Program-made: the position numbers and the translations under genes
Notes under the pieces: model-generated
Database searches by the model: none
What the model was told of the DNA's origin: nothing
Seen by the model: only the letters and a program-made list of their open reading frames with translations
In this document: positions 7,993 to 19,111 of the stretch, piece by piece
Layout of the letters: each line of letters opens with the position of its first letter
Numbering within the stretch: position 1 is the stretch's first letter
Source of the DNA: Maribacter sp.
GTDB lineage: Bacteria > Bacteroidota > Bacteroidia > Flavobacteriales > Flavobacteriaceae
Reading direction: 5' to 3'
Length of the DNA stretch: 34,976 nt
NCBI GenBank assembly: GCA_024643345.1
Contig: JAHENB010000012.1
Coordinates: 56,596 to 91,571 of the forward strand

Positions 7993-9279
7993 TTACCTAA
8001 GGCTAAGGTCTACATAGGGTCGTAGATTTTCTCCGGTATATATTTGTCTTGGCCTGCCGATTGGTTCATTGTTCAACCGCATCTCCCTCCACTGGGCAAT
8101 CCAGCCCGGTAGTCTTCCCAAAGCGAACATTACGGTAAACATATCTGTTGGGATACCCAGGGCCCTATAAATGATGCCGGAATAGAAATCTACGTTCGGA
8201 TATAACTTTCTTTCGACAAAGTAGGGATCTTCCAGTGCCTCCTTTTCCAATCCCTTGGCGATATCCAAAATAGGGTCTTCCATGCCCAAATCTTCCAGCA
8301 CTTCATCTGCAGCCTTTTTTATGATTTTTGCCCGTGGATCGAAATTCTTATAGACCCTATGCCCAAAGCCCATTAACCTAAATGGGTCATCTTTATCCTT
8401 GGCTTTGGCCATATATTTTTTGGTGTCACCGCCATCGGCTTCGATGGCCTCGAGCATTTCGAGCACGGCCTGGTTCGCACCTCCATGCAATGGGCCCCAT
8501 AAAGCGGAAATTCCCGCTGATAAAGAAGCGAAAAGACCGGCATGTGAGGATCCCACAATACGTACGGTCGATGTGGAACAGTTTTGCTCATGATCGGCAT
8601 GCAAGATCAGTAACTTGTCCAAGGCTTCAATCACCACTTTATTCTTCCTATATTCTTGGTTCGGTTTTTTGAACATCATTTTATGGATGTTCTCTACATA
8701 ACCGAGACTATCATCACCATAGTCCAGAGGCAGCCCCTTTTTCTTCCGTAAGGTCCAGGCCACGAGCACCGGGAATTTAGCCAATATTCTTACAATAGCA
8801 TGGTACATCGCCTTTTCAGAGCTCACGTTCACAGAGATTGGGTTAAAGGCAATGAGAGCGCTTGTCAATGACGATAGAACCCCCATCGGATGTGCCGATT
8901 TAGGGAAACCGTCAAGGATCTTCTTCATTTCCTCATCGACGGTCGATTCGTTTTTGATATCTTTATGGAAGGCTTCCAATTTTTCTTTATTGGGCAACTC
9001 CCCAAAGATCAGGAGATAGGCCACTTCCAAAAAGTCGGCCTTTTCCGCCAACTCCTCAATCGAATAACCGCGATATCTTAAAATACCCTTTTCCCCATCA
9101 AGGAAGGTAATGGCACTTTCACAGGAACCGGTATTTTTGTACCCGGGATCGAGGGTAATGAGCCCTTTGGTTACCGAACGTAGGTTTTTTATATCAATGG
9201 CCGGTTCATCTTCCGTACCTTTTATTACGGGGAATTCGTATCTCTGACCATTGTATTCAATAATTGCGAAGTCTGACAT
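7993..9279 (-). CDS. gltA: citrate synthase
   Basis: The enzyme condenses acetyl-CoA with oxaloacetate to give citrate, the entry step of the TCA cycle, in the cytoplasm. The 428-residue length matches the hexameric type found in Gram-negative bacteria. The three catalytic residues are visible: His265 in PLHGGANQAVL, His307 in GFGHRVYK, and Asp364 in YPNVDFYSG. The N-terminal strand region (FAIIEYNGQRYEFPVIKGTE) also matches this type. The ATG at 9277-9279 is preceded by 127 noncoding bases, so it may have its own promoter, although no good TTTG/TAnnTTTG pair was found. An intrinsic terminator follows. Confidence 0.97.
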   Translation of the reverse strand: MSDFAIIEYNGQRYEFPVIKGTEDEPAIDIKNLRSVTKGLITLDPGYKNTGSCESAITFLDGEKGILRYRGYSIEELAEKADFLEVAYLLIFGELPNKEKLEAFHKDIKNESTVDEEMKKILDGFPKSAHPMGVLSSLTSALIAFNPISVNVSSEKAMYHAIVRILAKFPVLVAWTLRKKKGLPLDYGDDSLGYVENIHKMMFKKPNQEYRKNKVVIEALDKLLILHADHEQNCSTSTVRIVGSSHAGLFASLSAGISALWGPLHGGANQAVLEMLEAIEADGGDTKKYMAKAKDKDDPFRLMGFGHRVYKNFDPRAKIIKKAADEVLEDLGMEDPILDIAKGLEKEALEDPYFVERKLYPNVDFYSGIIYRALGIPTDMFTVMFALGRLPGWIAQWREMRLNNEPIGRPRQIYTGENLRPYVDLSLR

Positions 9280-9406
9280 TTGTGGTAGTTACTTTTGGTT
9301 AAACGTAAATTTAAGGAAATCGCCCCACGTTAACAATTTAGTATTTTCATTTAGGTTATTATTAACAAAGGCAATAAAAAGTGGTGGTTTTGTCTTGCAT
9401 GGCCCA

Positions 9407-10942
9407 TTATAACAGGTAAAGCACTTTGTAATATTCGTCGACCGATTTTTTCCAAGTAAACCGCATCTGCTTGGCGTTGGCCCTAATCTCTTCCCATTTG
9501 GGCTTATCGTTTTCAAATAGCCATAAAGCCCTATCAAAAGTGGAGACCATGTTTTTTATTTTTTCATCATAGGTGTCACCGTCAAACGAAAAACCGGTTT
9601 TGAGATGCTCAACCGTATCTTTTAACCCCCCCGTATGGTGAACCAGGCACGGATTTCCGTTGCGCATTGAAAGCATTTGGCTAATACCGCAGGGCTCGAA
9701 AAGACTGGGCATAAAATATAAGTCGGACTCAAGATAGATAGAATCGATTAGGTCCTCGGACTGCCCGTTGGTAAAAATAAAATTAGAATGCTCATAGCTC
9801 ATTTTCCTGAATAGCTCTTCGTACTCAGGTGCGCCAGTTCCCAAGACCATGAATATGCCATCGACCTTTTTGAGTTTTTGTAGAATTTTTACCAAGGCTT
9901 CAGGGGAACGTTTCAGGAAATAGAACTTCTGTTCGGTCAATCTTGCCACACTTGACATAATGAATTTTGGCCGCGCATCTACATACTTCATTACCTTTTC
10001 CCCGGTATGCGCCAAGAAATCCGCTTTATATTTTTTCGATTCCTCCTGCAGCCACCTGAACAATGCCTTTACGGTGTTGCGATAGAGCAAACCGGTGGCG
10101 GCCTCCCTAATATTGTTATAATTGCACCCATTGAGGATCCCGAATAACCTGCCCATATCATTGGCTTTTACCAAATCCAATTCAAGAGATTCACCACCGA
10201 TAAATTCCGGCGGCGCACTGGGTTTAAGAATGTCTTCCTTATAAGAAGGGGAAACCGTGTGCACGGCATCGGCAAATCGAATGCCCACGGCCATCAGATT
10301 CACACAATCTTGATAACGGTAATCCATCAAGGCCTTGGTATCGAGCTCGATATCGGGAAACCAATTTTGAAGCGAGGAATAATTTCCCTTAAAGGGACGA
10401 ATGCCCTGAATGGCCAAGTTATGAATACTGTAAACAAACCGTATTTCATTCAATGCCTTATAATTGGGGTGATATTGCTTTAAAAAGAGCACAAGACTAG
10501 TGTGCCAATCGTGCACATGAACAATATCTAGCTTACCAAAACAATCCTTTTTAATGGCCTCGGCCACCGCGGTACAGAAAATAATAAACTTGACCGCGTC
10601 GGTATAAAAGGGTTCGGTTGGGTCGTTATGGTATATATGGGCGATGTCGCCCGCTTCGATTTCAGGATGATGAATTACATAATGGTGCAGGTTCTTGAAT
10701 TCCTTTTTGGGAACCACCTCATATAGATCGGCGGTATATGTTTGCCCGCGGAGCTGAACATTCAGATGTGATTTGAAGGTGCCGTTTTTATGCAGCCTCG
10801 AATAAGAGGGCACCACTACATGGGCCTTATCTCCCCTTTCGGAAATCTGTCGCGGTACATCGCGCACCACATCACCCATTCCACCGGCCTTACATTCCGG
10901 AATGGCGTCGTTTTCGGCAGCTACAAAAAGGAAATTGTTCAT
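9407..10942 (-). CDS. glgA: glycogen/starch synthase-like GT5 glycosyltransferase
   Basis: The protein resembles GlgA, which extends alpha-1,4-glucan from ADP- or UDP-glucose. Residues 3-40 carry the GT5 start (FLFVAAENDAIPECKAGGMGDVV) with the K-x-G-G sugar-nucleotide loop at 18-21. The HDWHTSL segment is at 144-150, YSIHNLAIQG at 171-180, SVARLTEQKF at 331-340, and the C-domain FEPCGISQM at 415-423 contains the conserved Glu416. Deviations from classical GlgA are NGCNYNN in place of the usual NGID(Y/T), TEQKF in place of TDQKG, and Met for Leu in KxGGL. These fit a Bacteroidota subtype. No glgB, glgC or glgP is adjacent. It sits between eno and gltA, each separated from it by more than 120 bases. 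Confidence 0.85.
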   Translation of the reverse strand: MNNFLFVAAENDAIPECKAGGMGDVVRDVPRQISERGDKAHVVVPSYSRLHKNGTFKSHLNVQLRGQTYTADLYEVVPKKEFKNLHHYVIHHPEIEAGDIAHIYHNDPTEPFYTDAVKFIIFCTAVAEAIKKDCFGKLDIVHVHDWHTSLVLFLKQYHPNYKALNEIRFVYSIHNLAIQGIRPFKGNYSSLQNWFPDIELDTKALMDYRYQDCVNLMAVGIRFADAVHTVSPSYKEDILKPSAPPEFIGGESLELDLVKANDMGRLFGILNGCNYNNIREAATGLLYRNTVKALFRWLQEESKKYKADFLAHTGEKVMKYVDARPKFIMSSVARLTEQKFYFLKRSPEALVKILQKLKKVDGIFMVLGTGAPEYEELFRKMSYEHSNFIFTNGQSEDLIDSIYLESDLYFMPSLFEPCGISQMLSMRNGNPCLVHHTGGLKDTVEHLKTGFSFDGDTYDEKIKNMVSTFDRALWLFENDKPKWEEIRANAKQMRFTWKKSVDEYYKVLYLL

Positions 10943-11007
10943 ACTTCTTAGAAAGGATTTCAGTCAATACAAGATATTCAATTATATGAGATAATGGTGG
11001 AGATACC

Positions 11008-11053
11008 AAAAAAAAACCTTTCCCGACCCTATGGAAGTAGGGAGGAAAGGTTT
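11008..11053 (-). terminator. intrinsic terminator after eno
   Basis: On the minus strand, AAACCTTTCC (11053-11044) pairs with GGAAAGGTTT (11023-11014) as a perfect 10-bp stem. After a small internal loop it continues with CCCTA / TAGGG (11042-11038 and 11031-11027). Nine T follow on the transcript (11016-11008). It lies 19 bases past the eno stop and about 65 bases before the glgA start. Confidence 0.9.
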
Positions 11054-11072
11054 ATCATTGATTTTCCGATGC

Positions 11073-12383
<1,311 letters not shown>

Positions 12384-12391
12384 TTAAGCGG

Positions 12392-12399
12392 CAAAGATA
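12392..12399 (-). promoter_or_regulatory. -7 promoter box for eno
   Basis: On the minus strand this reads TATCTTTG, matching TAnnTTTG exactly, 29 bases upstream of the eno ATG. No convincing TTTG is present at the expected -33 distance. Confidence 0.55.
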
Positions 12400-12463
12400 C
12401 AAAACCGATGTGTTATTTGGCACCCGTTCTAAAGTTGTATTGGCTGGTTACCATCAATTTGAT

Positions 12464-13588
12464 CTAGGATACCGTTACCTTGCCGACCGACCTGATCAGC
12501 TCGAAAAATTGGTCGAAAAGGTATTCCGCATCATGGGGTCCAGGACTTGCCTCTGGATGGTACTGTACCGAAAAGACATTTTTGTTTTTCATTCTGATTC
12601 CGGCCACGGTATGATCGTTTAAATGTACATGGGTGATTTCCAAATCTCCATGGGCTTCGGTTTCTTCCCGATTTATTGCGAAACCATGATTTTGGGAGGT
12701 GATCTCCCCCTTGCCCGTGATCAGGTTCATAATGGGATGATTGATGCCACGGTGACCATTGTACATTTTATAGGTAGAGACTCCGTTGGCCAAGGCGATG
12801 ACCTGATGTCCCAGGCAGATACCAAATACCGGTTTATCACTGGAAATCATTTTTTTTGCGCAGGAAATGGCCTCGGTCAAGGGTTCAGGATCTCCTGGTC
12901 CGTTAGAGATAAAATACCCATCCGGATTCCATTCGGCCAGGGTTTCAAATGTTGAATCGTAGGGGAACACCTTGATGTAAGCGCCCCGTCTGGCCAAATT
13001 TCTTAAGATGTTCTTTTTTATGCCTATGTCCAAGGCCGAAATTTTAAAAGGGGCCTTTTCATCCCCCACAAAATAGGGTTGCTTGGTAGATACTTTGGAA
13101 GCGAGTTCCAAACCTTCCATACTGGGCACTTGGGCCAATTGTTTTTTCAGTTCTTCAATGTTGTCCACTTCGGTTGAGATTACCGCATTCATTGCACCAT
13201 GATCCCTAATGTAGCTTACCAAAGCCCTTGTATCGACATCAGAAATGGCGAAAAGTTGGTTATCGTCCAAAAAAGTCTCAAGACTGGCATCGGCTATAGG
13301 TCGCGAATATTCATAACTAAAGTTACGGCAGATCAGTCCGGAAATCTTGACCGAATCCGATTCGACCTCCTCTGAATTGGTCCCATAATTACCGATATGG
13401 GCATTGGTGGTCACCATGAGCTGACCGAAATAGGACGGGTCTGTGAATATTTCCTGATATCCTGTCATCCCCGTATTGAAACAGACCTCTCCAAATGCGG
13501 TTCCATTTTTATTTCCAACCGATTTCCCATGAAATATGGTTCCATCGGCCAACAACAACAATGCTTTTTTTCTTGATTGATATTTCAT
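12464..13588 (-). CDS. carA: carbamoyl-phosphate synthase small subunit
   Basis: CarA is the glutaminase subunit that supplies ammonia to CarB for carbamoyl phosphate, used in pyrimidine and arginine synthesis. The N-terminal CPSase small-chain domain covers about residues 5-140 (LADGTIFHGKSVG, CFNTGMTGYQEIFTDPSY). The class I glutamine amidotransferase domain has FGICLGHQ with nucleophile Cys258, and VQYHPEASPGPHD with His344 and Glu346. At 374 residues it is full length. carB is not adjacent on either side. The gene follows the rplQ terminator on the same strand, so it should be a separate transcript, although I found no consensus promoter in the roughly 95 bases upstream. Confidence 0.96.
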   Translation of the reverse strand: MKYQSRKKALLLLADGTIFHGKSVGNKNGTAFGEVCFNTGMTGYQEIFTDPSYFGQLMVTTNAHIGNYGTNSEEVESDSVKISGLICRNFSYEYSRPIADASLETFLDDNQLFAISDVDTRALVSYIRDHGAMNAVISTEVDNIEELKKQLAQVPSMEGLELASKVSTKQPYFVGDEKAPFKISALDIGIKKNILRNLARRGAYIKVFPYDSTFETLAEWNPDGYFISNGPGDPEPLTEAISCAKKMISSDKPVFGICLGHQVIALANGVSTYKMYNGHRGINHPIMNLITGKGEITSQNHGFAINREETEAHGDLEITHVHLNDHTVAGIRMKNKNVFSVQYHPEASPGPHDAEYLFDQFFELIRSVGKVTVS

Positions 13589-13682
13589 TTCTGGCGCTAC
13601 TTTTTGATTTTAATCCCAACTCCTGTTTTATTACTTGTCAAAGGGCATTGCTGCCATTCGTATGCATACCACAAAAAAACAT

Positions 13683-13714
13683 AAAAAAAGGATAAGCTTT
13701 TAGGCCTATCCTTT
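13683..13714 (-). terminator. intrinsic terminator ending the ribosomal protein superoperon
   Basis: On the minus strand, AAAGGATAGGC (13714-13704) pairs with GCTTATCCTTT (13697-13687) in an 11-bp stem with one G-U pair and a 6-nt loop. The 3' arm runs into further T residues, with seven in a row at 13689-13683. It lies about 25 bases past the rplQ stop and marks the end of the cluster that starts at rpsL. Confidence 0.9.
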
Positions 13715-13739
13715 AAAATTATTATATTTTATCGACATT

Positions 13740-14402
13740 TTACGCTTCCGACCCTTCATCCTTAGCTTCGGTTTTCGGCTTAGATCCGGTTTCGGTCGAA
13801 GCTTCAGCTTCAGATCCGGATTCGGGCTTGGAAGTTGGCGTTTCCACCTCGGCGACCGTTTCCGGTTTGGCCTCAACCTTAGGTTCGGCGACCGTTTCCG
13901 ACTTGGCTTTCGTTTCAGGTTTTGGTTCCTGGGTCGTTTCTACCACGGGTTCCGCTTTAGCCCCACTACCCCTTCTACTTCTTCTAGTGGTCTTTTTCTT
14001 AGGCTTGCCAGCATTGTAGAGTTCATTGAAATCTACCAATTCTATCATGGCCATATCGGCATTGTCACCCAATCTATTACCCAATTTGATGATACGGGTG
14101 TATCCTCCTGGCCGGTCTGACACTTTCTCCGAAACCTCACTGAACAACTCGGTAACCGCATATTTGTCGCGAAGGTTCTTAAAAACGATACGCCTGTTGT
14201 GGGTACCCTTTTCCGCAGTTAAGTTGTTCTCGGCCTTTGATTTGGTGATCAATGGTTCAATGAACTGTTTCAAGGCTTTGGCCTTGGCCACTGTGGTGTT
14301 GATTCTCTTATGTTCAATTAAGGAACAGGCCATATTGGCCAACATCGCTTTTCTGTGCGCGGTCTTTCTTCCTAAATGATTGACTTTTTTACCGTGTCTC
14401 AT
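13740..14402 (-). CDS. rplQ: 50S ribosomal protein L17 with long acidic C-terminal tail
   Basis: L17 (bL17) is a large-subunit protein near the tunnel exit. The conserved core is residues 1-130, starting [20 protein letters not shown] and including the [23 protein letters not shown] segment. E. coli L17 is about 127 residues; this one is 220. The extra part is a basic linker at 133-145 ([13 protein letters not shown]) followed by about 75 low-complexity residues rich in Glu, Lys, Pro, Thr, Ser and Ala. The tail contains a near-repeat around ETVAEP and ETVAEV; the coding DNA repeats 16 bases exactly at 13849-13864 and 13885-13900. It is the last gene of the alpha segment, after rpoA. Confidence 0.95.
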   Translation of the reverse strand: MRHGKKVNHLGRKTAHRKAMLANMACSLIEHKRINTTVAKAKALKQFIEPLITKSKAENNLTAEKGTHNRRIVFKNLRDKYAVTELFSEVSEKVSDRPGGYTRIIKLGNRLGDNADMAMIELVDFNELYNAGKPKKKTTRRSRRGSGAKAEPVVETTQEPKPETKAKSETVAEPKVEAKPETVAEVETPTSKPESGSEAEASTETGSKPKTEAKDEGSEA

Positions 14403-14455
14403 TATTATTTATATTGACTTTCTTGTCTGGGATTCTCCCTTCCAATAAAAGTTAA

Positions 14456-15448
14456 TTAATCTTTATCCAATTTGTATTTTGAAAGGTCCATGCCGAAACT
14501 CAAACCTTTGTTGATGACCAGTTCTTCCAATTCTGTCAATGACTTTTTACCGAAGTTCCTGAATTTCATCAAATCGTTTTTATTGAAGGAAACCAAGTCG
14601 CCCAAGGTATCTACTTCCGCCGCCTTCAAGCAGTTCAATGCACGAACGGAAAGATCCATATCGACCAATTTGGTCTTCAACAACTGACGCATGTGCAATG
14701 ACTCCTCGTCATACGTCTCTGTCTGCGCAATTTCATCGGCTTCCAAAGTAATGCGTTCATCGGAGAACAACATGAAGTGATGGATCAAAACCTTAGCTGC
14801 CTCGGTCAAGGCGTCTTTCGGATTTATGGAACCATCGGTCTCAATCTCGAAAACCAATTTTTCATAATCGGTTTTTTGCTCTACCCTGAAGTTCTCAATG
14901 CTGTATTTCACATTTTTGATCGGGGTAAAGATAGAATCGACAGCGATCGTTCCCAAAGGCGTACCGGATTTCTTGTTTTCCTCAGCCGGTACATAACCCC
15001 TACCTTTATCCAGGGTAATCTCCATATTGATACTCACTTTGGAGTCCATATTGCAAATCACCAAATCTGGGTTCAACACCTGATACCCTGAAATAAATTT
15101 CTGAAAATCCCCGGCCAACATCTTGTCTTTACCACTTACCGATATCGATACCGTTTCGGCCTCCGAATCATCAATTTGTTTCTTAAAACGAACTTGCTTC
15201 AGGTTGAGGATGATTTCGGTAACGTCTTCCACTACGCCTGGAATGATCGAAAACTCATGTTCCACCGTATCAATTCTTACCGAAGTTATGGCATGACCTT
15301 CCAATGCTGAAAGCAATACCCTTCTTAATGCATTCCCAACGGTTAATCCATAACCAGGTTCTAAAGGGCGGAATTCAAACTTCCCTTTAAAATCTGAGGA
15401 ATCGATCATTATTACTTTATCGGGTTTCTGAAAATTAAATAATGCCAT
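14456..15448 (-). CDS. rpoA: RNA polymerase alpha subunit
   Basis: Alpha dimerises to nucleate the RNA polymerase core. The N-terminal domain (about 1-235) shows [30 protein letters not shown] and the conserved [13 protein letters not shown]. The C-terminal domain (about 255-325) has the helix-hairpin-helix elements [21 protein letters not shown] and [17 protein letters not shown] that contact DNA or activators. The length of 330 is normal. It lies between rpsD (18 bases) and rplQ (53 bases). Confidence 0.98.
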   Translation of the reverse strand: MALFNFQKPDKVIMIDSSDFKGKFEFRPLEPGYGLTVGNALRRVLLSALEGHAITSVRIDTVEHEFSIIPGVVEDVTEIILNLKQVRFKKQIDDSEAETVSISVSGKDKMLAGDFQKFISGYQVLNPDLVICNMDSKVSINMEITLDKGRGYVPAEENKKSGTPLGTIAVDSIFTPIKNVKYSIENFRVEQKTDYEKLVFEIETDGSINPKDALTEAAKVLIHHFMLFSDERITLEADEIAQTETYDEESLHMRQLLKTKLVDMDLSVRALNCLKAAEVDTLGDLVSFNKNDLMKFRNFGKKSLTELEELVINKGLSFGMDLSKYKLDKD

Positions 15449-15466
15449 AATTGGATCCTTGTTGGT

Positions 15467-16072
15467 TTATTTAGAGTATAACTCCACTATTAATTGTTCT
15501 TTGATATTTTCGGGAATCTGGATCCTTTCGGGGATGGAAACATAGGTTCCTTCCATTTTCGCATTGTTCCAAGTTATCCACTCGTATACACTGCTACTGG
15601 CAGAAAGGGAGTCGTTTATGGCCTCAACCGATTTCGATTTTTCCCTAACGCCGACGACATCGCCTGGTTTTAAGGAATAGGACGCAATACTTACCAATTC
15701 ACCGTTCACCGTGATGTGCCTATGGGAAACCAATTGTCTGGCGCCCCGTCTTGAAGGGGAAATGCCCATTCGATAGACCACATTGTCTAAACGCGATTCA
15801 CATAACTGAAGCAATACCTCGCCCGTTACGCCTTTGCTACGATTGGCCTTGGCAAAAAGGTTTCTAAATTGCTTTTCCAAAATACCGTAAGTGTATTTTG
15901 CTTTTTGTTTTTCCATCAACTGGACGGAATATTCTGACTGTTTTCCACGACGTCTGCTCTGTCCGTGTTGTCCTGGAGGGTAGCTCTTTTTTTCAAAAGC
16001 CTTATCGTCCCCATAAATCGCTTCTCCGAATTTTCGGGCGATTTTACTAGTTGGTCCTGTATATCTTGCCAT
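15467..16072 (-). CDS. rpsD: 30S ribosomal protein S4, zinc-free form
   Basis: S4 (uS4) is a primary 16S rRNA binder at the mRNA entry site and, in some bacteria, an operon autoregulator. The 201 residues end in the usual LIVELYSK. The S4 RNA-binding domain lies at about 92-155 ([32 protein letters not shown]). The N-terminal region (residues 1-40, [20 protein letters not shown]) contains no cysteine, so the zinc-binding Cys cluster of the C+ type is missing. Upstream spacing to rpsK is 88 bases, one of the larger gaps in the cluster. Confidence 0.97.
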   Translation of the reverse strand: MARYTGPTSKIARKFGEAIYGDDKAFEKKSYPPGQHGQSRRRGKQSEYSVQLMEKQKAKYTYGILEKQFRNLFAKANRSKGVTGEVLLQLCESRLDNVVYRMGISPSRRGARQLVSHRHITVNGELVSIASYSLKPGDVVGVREKSKSVEAINDSLSASSSVYEWITWNNAKMEGTYVSIPERIQIPENIKEQLIVELYSK

Positions 16073-16160
16073 TTTTTATCTGTTGGAAGTGTGATTATGA
16101 ATTAAGGCTTCTCCTTCGATAATCTTTTAACTACACTTCAATTTATGTATTGATTATTGA

Positions 16161-16553
16161 TTAAACTCTTCTTCTTTTCGGAGGCCGGCAGCCGTTGTGC
16201 GGCATTGGGGTCACATCGATTATTTCGGTAACCTCGATTCCTGAATTATGAATGGATCGTATGGCAGACTCCCTACCATTTCCTGGACCTTTTACATATA
16301 CCTTTACCTTTCTCAAACCGGCTTCATGGGCCACTTTCGAACAGTCCTCGGCCGCAATCTGCGCGGCGTAAGGCGTGTTCTTTTTAGAACCTCTGAAACC
16401 CATTTTTCCGGCGGACGACCAAGAAATCACGTCTCCTTTTTTATTGGTCAAAGAGATGATGATATTATTGAAAGACGCCGTAACATGGGCCTCTCCGACA
16501 GAATCGATGATGACCTTGCGTTTTTTCGTTGTTTTTGGAGTTGTCTTTGCCAT
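16161..16553 (-). CDS. rpsK: 30S ribosomal protein S11
   Basis: S11 (uS11) lies on the 30S platform near the 3' end of 16S rRNA and the E-site mRNA. The 130 residues include [51 protein letters not shown] and the conserved end [18 protein letters not shown]. The first 15 residues ([11 protein letters not shown]) are a basic extension. It starts 13 bases after rpsM. Confidence 0.98.
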   Translation of the reverse strand: MAKTTPKTTKKRKVIIDSVGEAHVTASFNNIIISLTNKKGDVISWSSAGKMGFRGSKKNTPYAAQIAAEDCSKVAHEAGLRKVKVYVKGPGNGRESAIRSIHNSGIEVTEIIDVTPMPHNGCRPPKRRRV

Positions 16554-16566
16554 ACTGTGTTACTTA

Positions 16567-16941
16567 TTATTTAGTGGCCTTCTTTTTGTTGGCTACTGTT
16601 TTTCTTTTTCCTTTTCTCGTTCTGGAGTTGTTCTTGGTACGTTGACCCCTTAATGGCAATCCAGAGCGGTGACGAATGCCCCTATAGCAGCCAATATCCA
16701 TCAAGCGCTTGATGTTCAGTTGGGTCTCTGAGCGCAACTCTCCCTCAATGGTAAATGGTGCTACGGCTTCCCTGATTCGACCGATTTCATCATCGTTCCA
16801 ATCAGACACTTTGGTATCTTCGCTTACCTTCGCATTGAGCAATATCTCTTTGGCCCTGCTTTTGCCAATGCCAAAAATATAGGTCAGGGCGATTACGCCT
16901 CTTTTCTGTTTTGGTATATCTATACCTGCAATTCTTGCCAT
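16567..16941 (-). CDS. rpsM: 30S ribosomal protein S13
   Basis: S13 (uS13) sits in the 30S head, bridges to the 50S and touches P-site tRNA with its tail. Hallmarks are [26 protein letters not shown], the [27 protein letters not shown] segment and a very basic C-terminus ([17 protein letters not shown]). The length of 124 is normal. It follows rpmJ after 2 bases. Confidence 0.98.
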   Translation of the reverse strand: MARIAGIDIPKQKRGVIALTYIFGIGKSRAKEILLNAKVSEDTKVSDWNDDEIGRIREAVAPFTIEGELRSETQLNIKRLMDIGCYRGIRHRSGLPLRGQRTKNNSRTRKGKRKTVANKKKATK

Positions 16942-16943
16942 AA

Positions 16944-17060
16944 TTATCCTTGTCTTTGTTTAAATCTAGGATTCTTTTTGTTGATTACGTACAACGTACC
17001 CTTTCTGCGAACAATCTTGCAGTCGGCACTTCTCTTCTTTATTGATGCTCTAACTTTCAT
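16944..17060 (-). CDS. rpmJ: 50S ribosomal protein L36, zinc-free form
   Basis: Read directly from the minus strand, the frame runs from ATG at 17060 to TAA at 16944 and gives 38 residues. It begins [19 protein letters not shown] and ends [12 protein letters not shown], unmistakably L36 (bL36). The zinc ribbon ligands at positions 11, 14, 27 and 33 (Cys, Cys, Cys, His in the C+ form) are Ser, Cys, Asn and Phe here, so zinc binding should be lost. The position between infA and rpsM is the standard one. Confidence 0.95.
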   Translation of the reverse strand: MKVRASIKKRSADCKIVRRKGTLYVINKKNPRFKQRQG

Positions 17061-17069
17061 CCCTTTATC

Positions 17070-17285
17070 TTAATATCTATATGTAATTCTTGCTTTCGAT
17101 AAATCGTACGGACTCATTTCCAATTTCACCTTATCCCCGGGAAGCAATTTAATATAATGCATGCGCATTTTTCCAGAGATATGGGCAGTCACCACGTGGC
17201 CATTTTCCAATTCAACACGAAACATCGCATTGGATAAGGCCTCGATTATACTTCCATCTTGTTCTATAGCTGCTTGTTTAGCCAT
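17070..17285 (-). CDS. infA: translation initiation factor IF-1
   Basis: IF-1 binds the 30S A site during initiation. The 71-residue product is a single S1-type OB fold: [31 protein letters not shown] followed by [25 protein letters not shown]. It lies 4 bases after secY. adk and map, often found here in other bacteria, are absent. Confidence 0.98.
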   Translation of the reverse strand: MAKQAAIEQDGSIIEALSNAMFRVELENGHVVTAHISGKMRMHYIKLLPGDKVKLEMSPYDLSKARITYRY

Positions 17286-17289
17286 ACAC

Positions 17290-18633
17290 TTATGCTACTT
17301 TTCTATTTTTACCGGTTTTCATCAGGCCGTCGTAATGCCTGTTCAATAGATAGGCATTCACTTGTTGTACGGTATCTATCGCTACCCCCACCATGATCAA
17401 AAGGGAGGTACCTCCATAGAACAGCGCCCATCCAGACTGTACGTCCATCAATTTTACCACTATTGCCGGCAATACCGCCAACAGCGCCAAGAACACAGAT
17501 CCCGGTAGGGTAATCAACGACATGATCTTGTCCAAGAAATCCCCGGTCTCCTTTCCAGGACGAATGCCTGGGATGAATCCTCCACTTCGCTTCAGGTCAT
17601 CTGCCATTTTATTGGTCGGTACCGTGATAGCCGTATAGAAATAGGTGAATATAATGATCAAAAAGGCGAACAGAATATTGTAGGCCCATCCAAAGATATC
17701 GGCAAACTGCACCTGTATCCATTGTCCTGCGGCCGTATCATCAAAAGTGCTCCCTATCAATCCTGGCACGAACATGATCGCTTGGGCAAAAATGATCGGC
17801 ATTACTCCGGACGCATTCAATTTCAAAGGGATATATTGTCTAGATCCCATCACATTTTTTTCATAGCCTCCAGAAGCGGTTCGCCTTGCATACTGAACCG
17901 GAATCTGCCTGGTGGCCATTACCAAGAGCACACAGGCCAGAATCACCAAGAACCAAACGATGACCTCTATTAAAATGAACATCAGTCCACCGGTATTGTT
18001 CGTTGTCCTTGAAATAAACTCCTGTACAAATGATTGAGGCATTCTAGCAATGATCCCAATCATGATCAAGAGGGAAATCCCGTTCCCAATACCCTTATCG
18101 GTAATCTTTTCGCCCAACCACATCGCAAACACACATCCCGTAACCAGAATAATCACGGCAGGAATCATAAAATCCAATCCCTTACCCAATAAAAAGGCAC
18201 TGTCCTGCACCCCAAAAGCTCCCAGTCCGTACAGATAGGCAGGTGCTTGAACGATACAGATGCCAATGGTCAGCCATCTTGTGATCTGGTTGATGGTTTT
18301 TCTACCGCTCTCGCCTTCCTTCTGTAATTTCTGAAGGTAGGGAATCGCAATTCCCATCAACTGAACCACAATGGAAGCAGAGATATAGGGCATAATTCCC
18401 AACGCAAATATCGACACGTTTGAAAATGCACCCCCTGTAAAAGCGTTCAACAGACCAAAAATACCCTGATCTGTGCTTGAAGCCAATTCCGCCAACTGGT
18501 TCGAATCGATTCCCGGAAGCACTATTTGGCAACCAAGTCGGTATACCAAAAGCAGTCCGAGGGTCACAAGGATCCTGTTCCTCAGCTCTTCGATTTTCCA
18601 GATGTTGGATATGGTCTCTAAAAATTTCTTCAT
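17290..18633 (-). CDS. secY: preprotein translocase subunit SecY
   Basis: SecY forms the protein-conducting channel of the inner membrane with SecE and SecG. The 447 residues contain about 10 hydrophobic segments. Recognisable elements are the plug-proximal [16 protein letters not shown], the signature [18 protein letters not shown], the cytoplasmic loop [48 protein letters not shown], and the C-terminal [14 protein letters not shown]. It follows rplO after 11 bases. Confidence 0.98.
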   Translation of the reverse strand: MKKFLETISNIWKIEELRNRILVTLGLLLVYRLGCQIVLPGIDSNQLAELASSTDQGIFGLLNAFTGGAFSNVSIFALGIMPYISASIVVQLMGIAIPYLQKLQKEGESGRKTINQITRWLTIGICIVQAPAYLYGLGAFGVQDSAFLLGKGLDFMIPAVIILVTGCVFAMWLGEKITDKGIGNGISLLIMIGIIARMPQSFVQEFISRTTNNTGGLMFILIEVIVWFLVILACVLLVMATRQIPVQYARRTASGGYEKNVMGSRQYIPLKLNASGVMPIIFAQAIMFVPGLIGSTFDDTAAGQWIQVQFADIFGWAYNILFAFLIIIFTYFYTAITVPTNKMADDLKRSGGFIPGIRPGKETGDFLDKIMSLITLPGSVFLALLAVLPAIVVKLMDVQSGWALFYGGTSLLIMVGVAIDTVQQVNAYLLNRHYDGLMKTGKNRKVA

Positions 18634-18644
18634 ATCTGTTTTGC

Positions 18645-19097
18645 TTATAAACTTATCGCCTCGCCCCCAGCTGCTTCGATGGCCGCTTTGGCTGTGGCGG
18701 TAAATTTATGTACAGAAACTTTCAAGGATGCCTTAAGTTCTCCATTCCCCAAAATCTTAACAAGGTCGTTTTTACGGGCCAAGCCATTTTCGATTAAGGT
18801 ATCCAGGGTAACGACGTCTTTGATCATTTTGCTATCGACCAACTCCTGTAATTTTTCAAGGTTGATCCCTTTATATTCCTTTCGGTTGATGTTGGTAAAA
18901 CCAAACTTGGGCACTCGGCGTTGTAATGGCATCTGTCCACCCTCAAAGCCTACCTTCTTGGAATAACCAGATCGTGATTTTGCTCCTTTATGGCCTCTTG
19001 TTGAAGTTCCGCCTTTGCCGGAACCTTGTCCCCTGCCTACTATCTTTCCAGCTTTATTGGCTGCGCCTTCTGCCGGTTTCAGATTACTTAAATTCAT
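18645..19097 (-). CDS. rplO: 50S ribosomal protein L15
   Basis: L15 (uL15) is a late-assembly protein that threads into 23S rRNA. The 150 residues start MNLSNLKPAEGA and carry the Gly/Arg-rich extension GRGQGSGKGGTSTRGHKGAKSRSG, then GFEGGQMPLQRRVPKFGF, and a globular C-terminus with the usual FTATAKAAIEAAGGEAISL. It lies between rpmD and secY. Confidence 0.98.
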   Translation of the reverse strand: MNLSNLKPAEGAANKAGKIVGRGQGSGKGGTSTRGHKGAKSRSGYSKKVGFEGGQMPLQRRVPKFGFTNINRKEYKGINLEKLQELVDSKMIKDVVTLDTLIENGLARKNDLVKILGNGELKASLKVSVHKFTATAKAAIEAAGGEAISL

Positions 19098-19111
19098 TCC
19101 CTTAGTATATA

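Noticed and set aside
13849-13900. Direct repeat that might look like a small tandem repeat element
   Set aside because: The repeated 16 bases are in frame within the low-complexity L17 tail and are explained by repeated amino-acid units.
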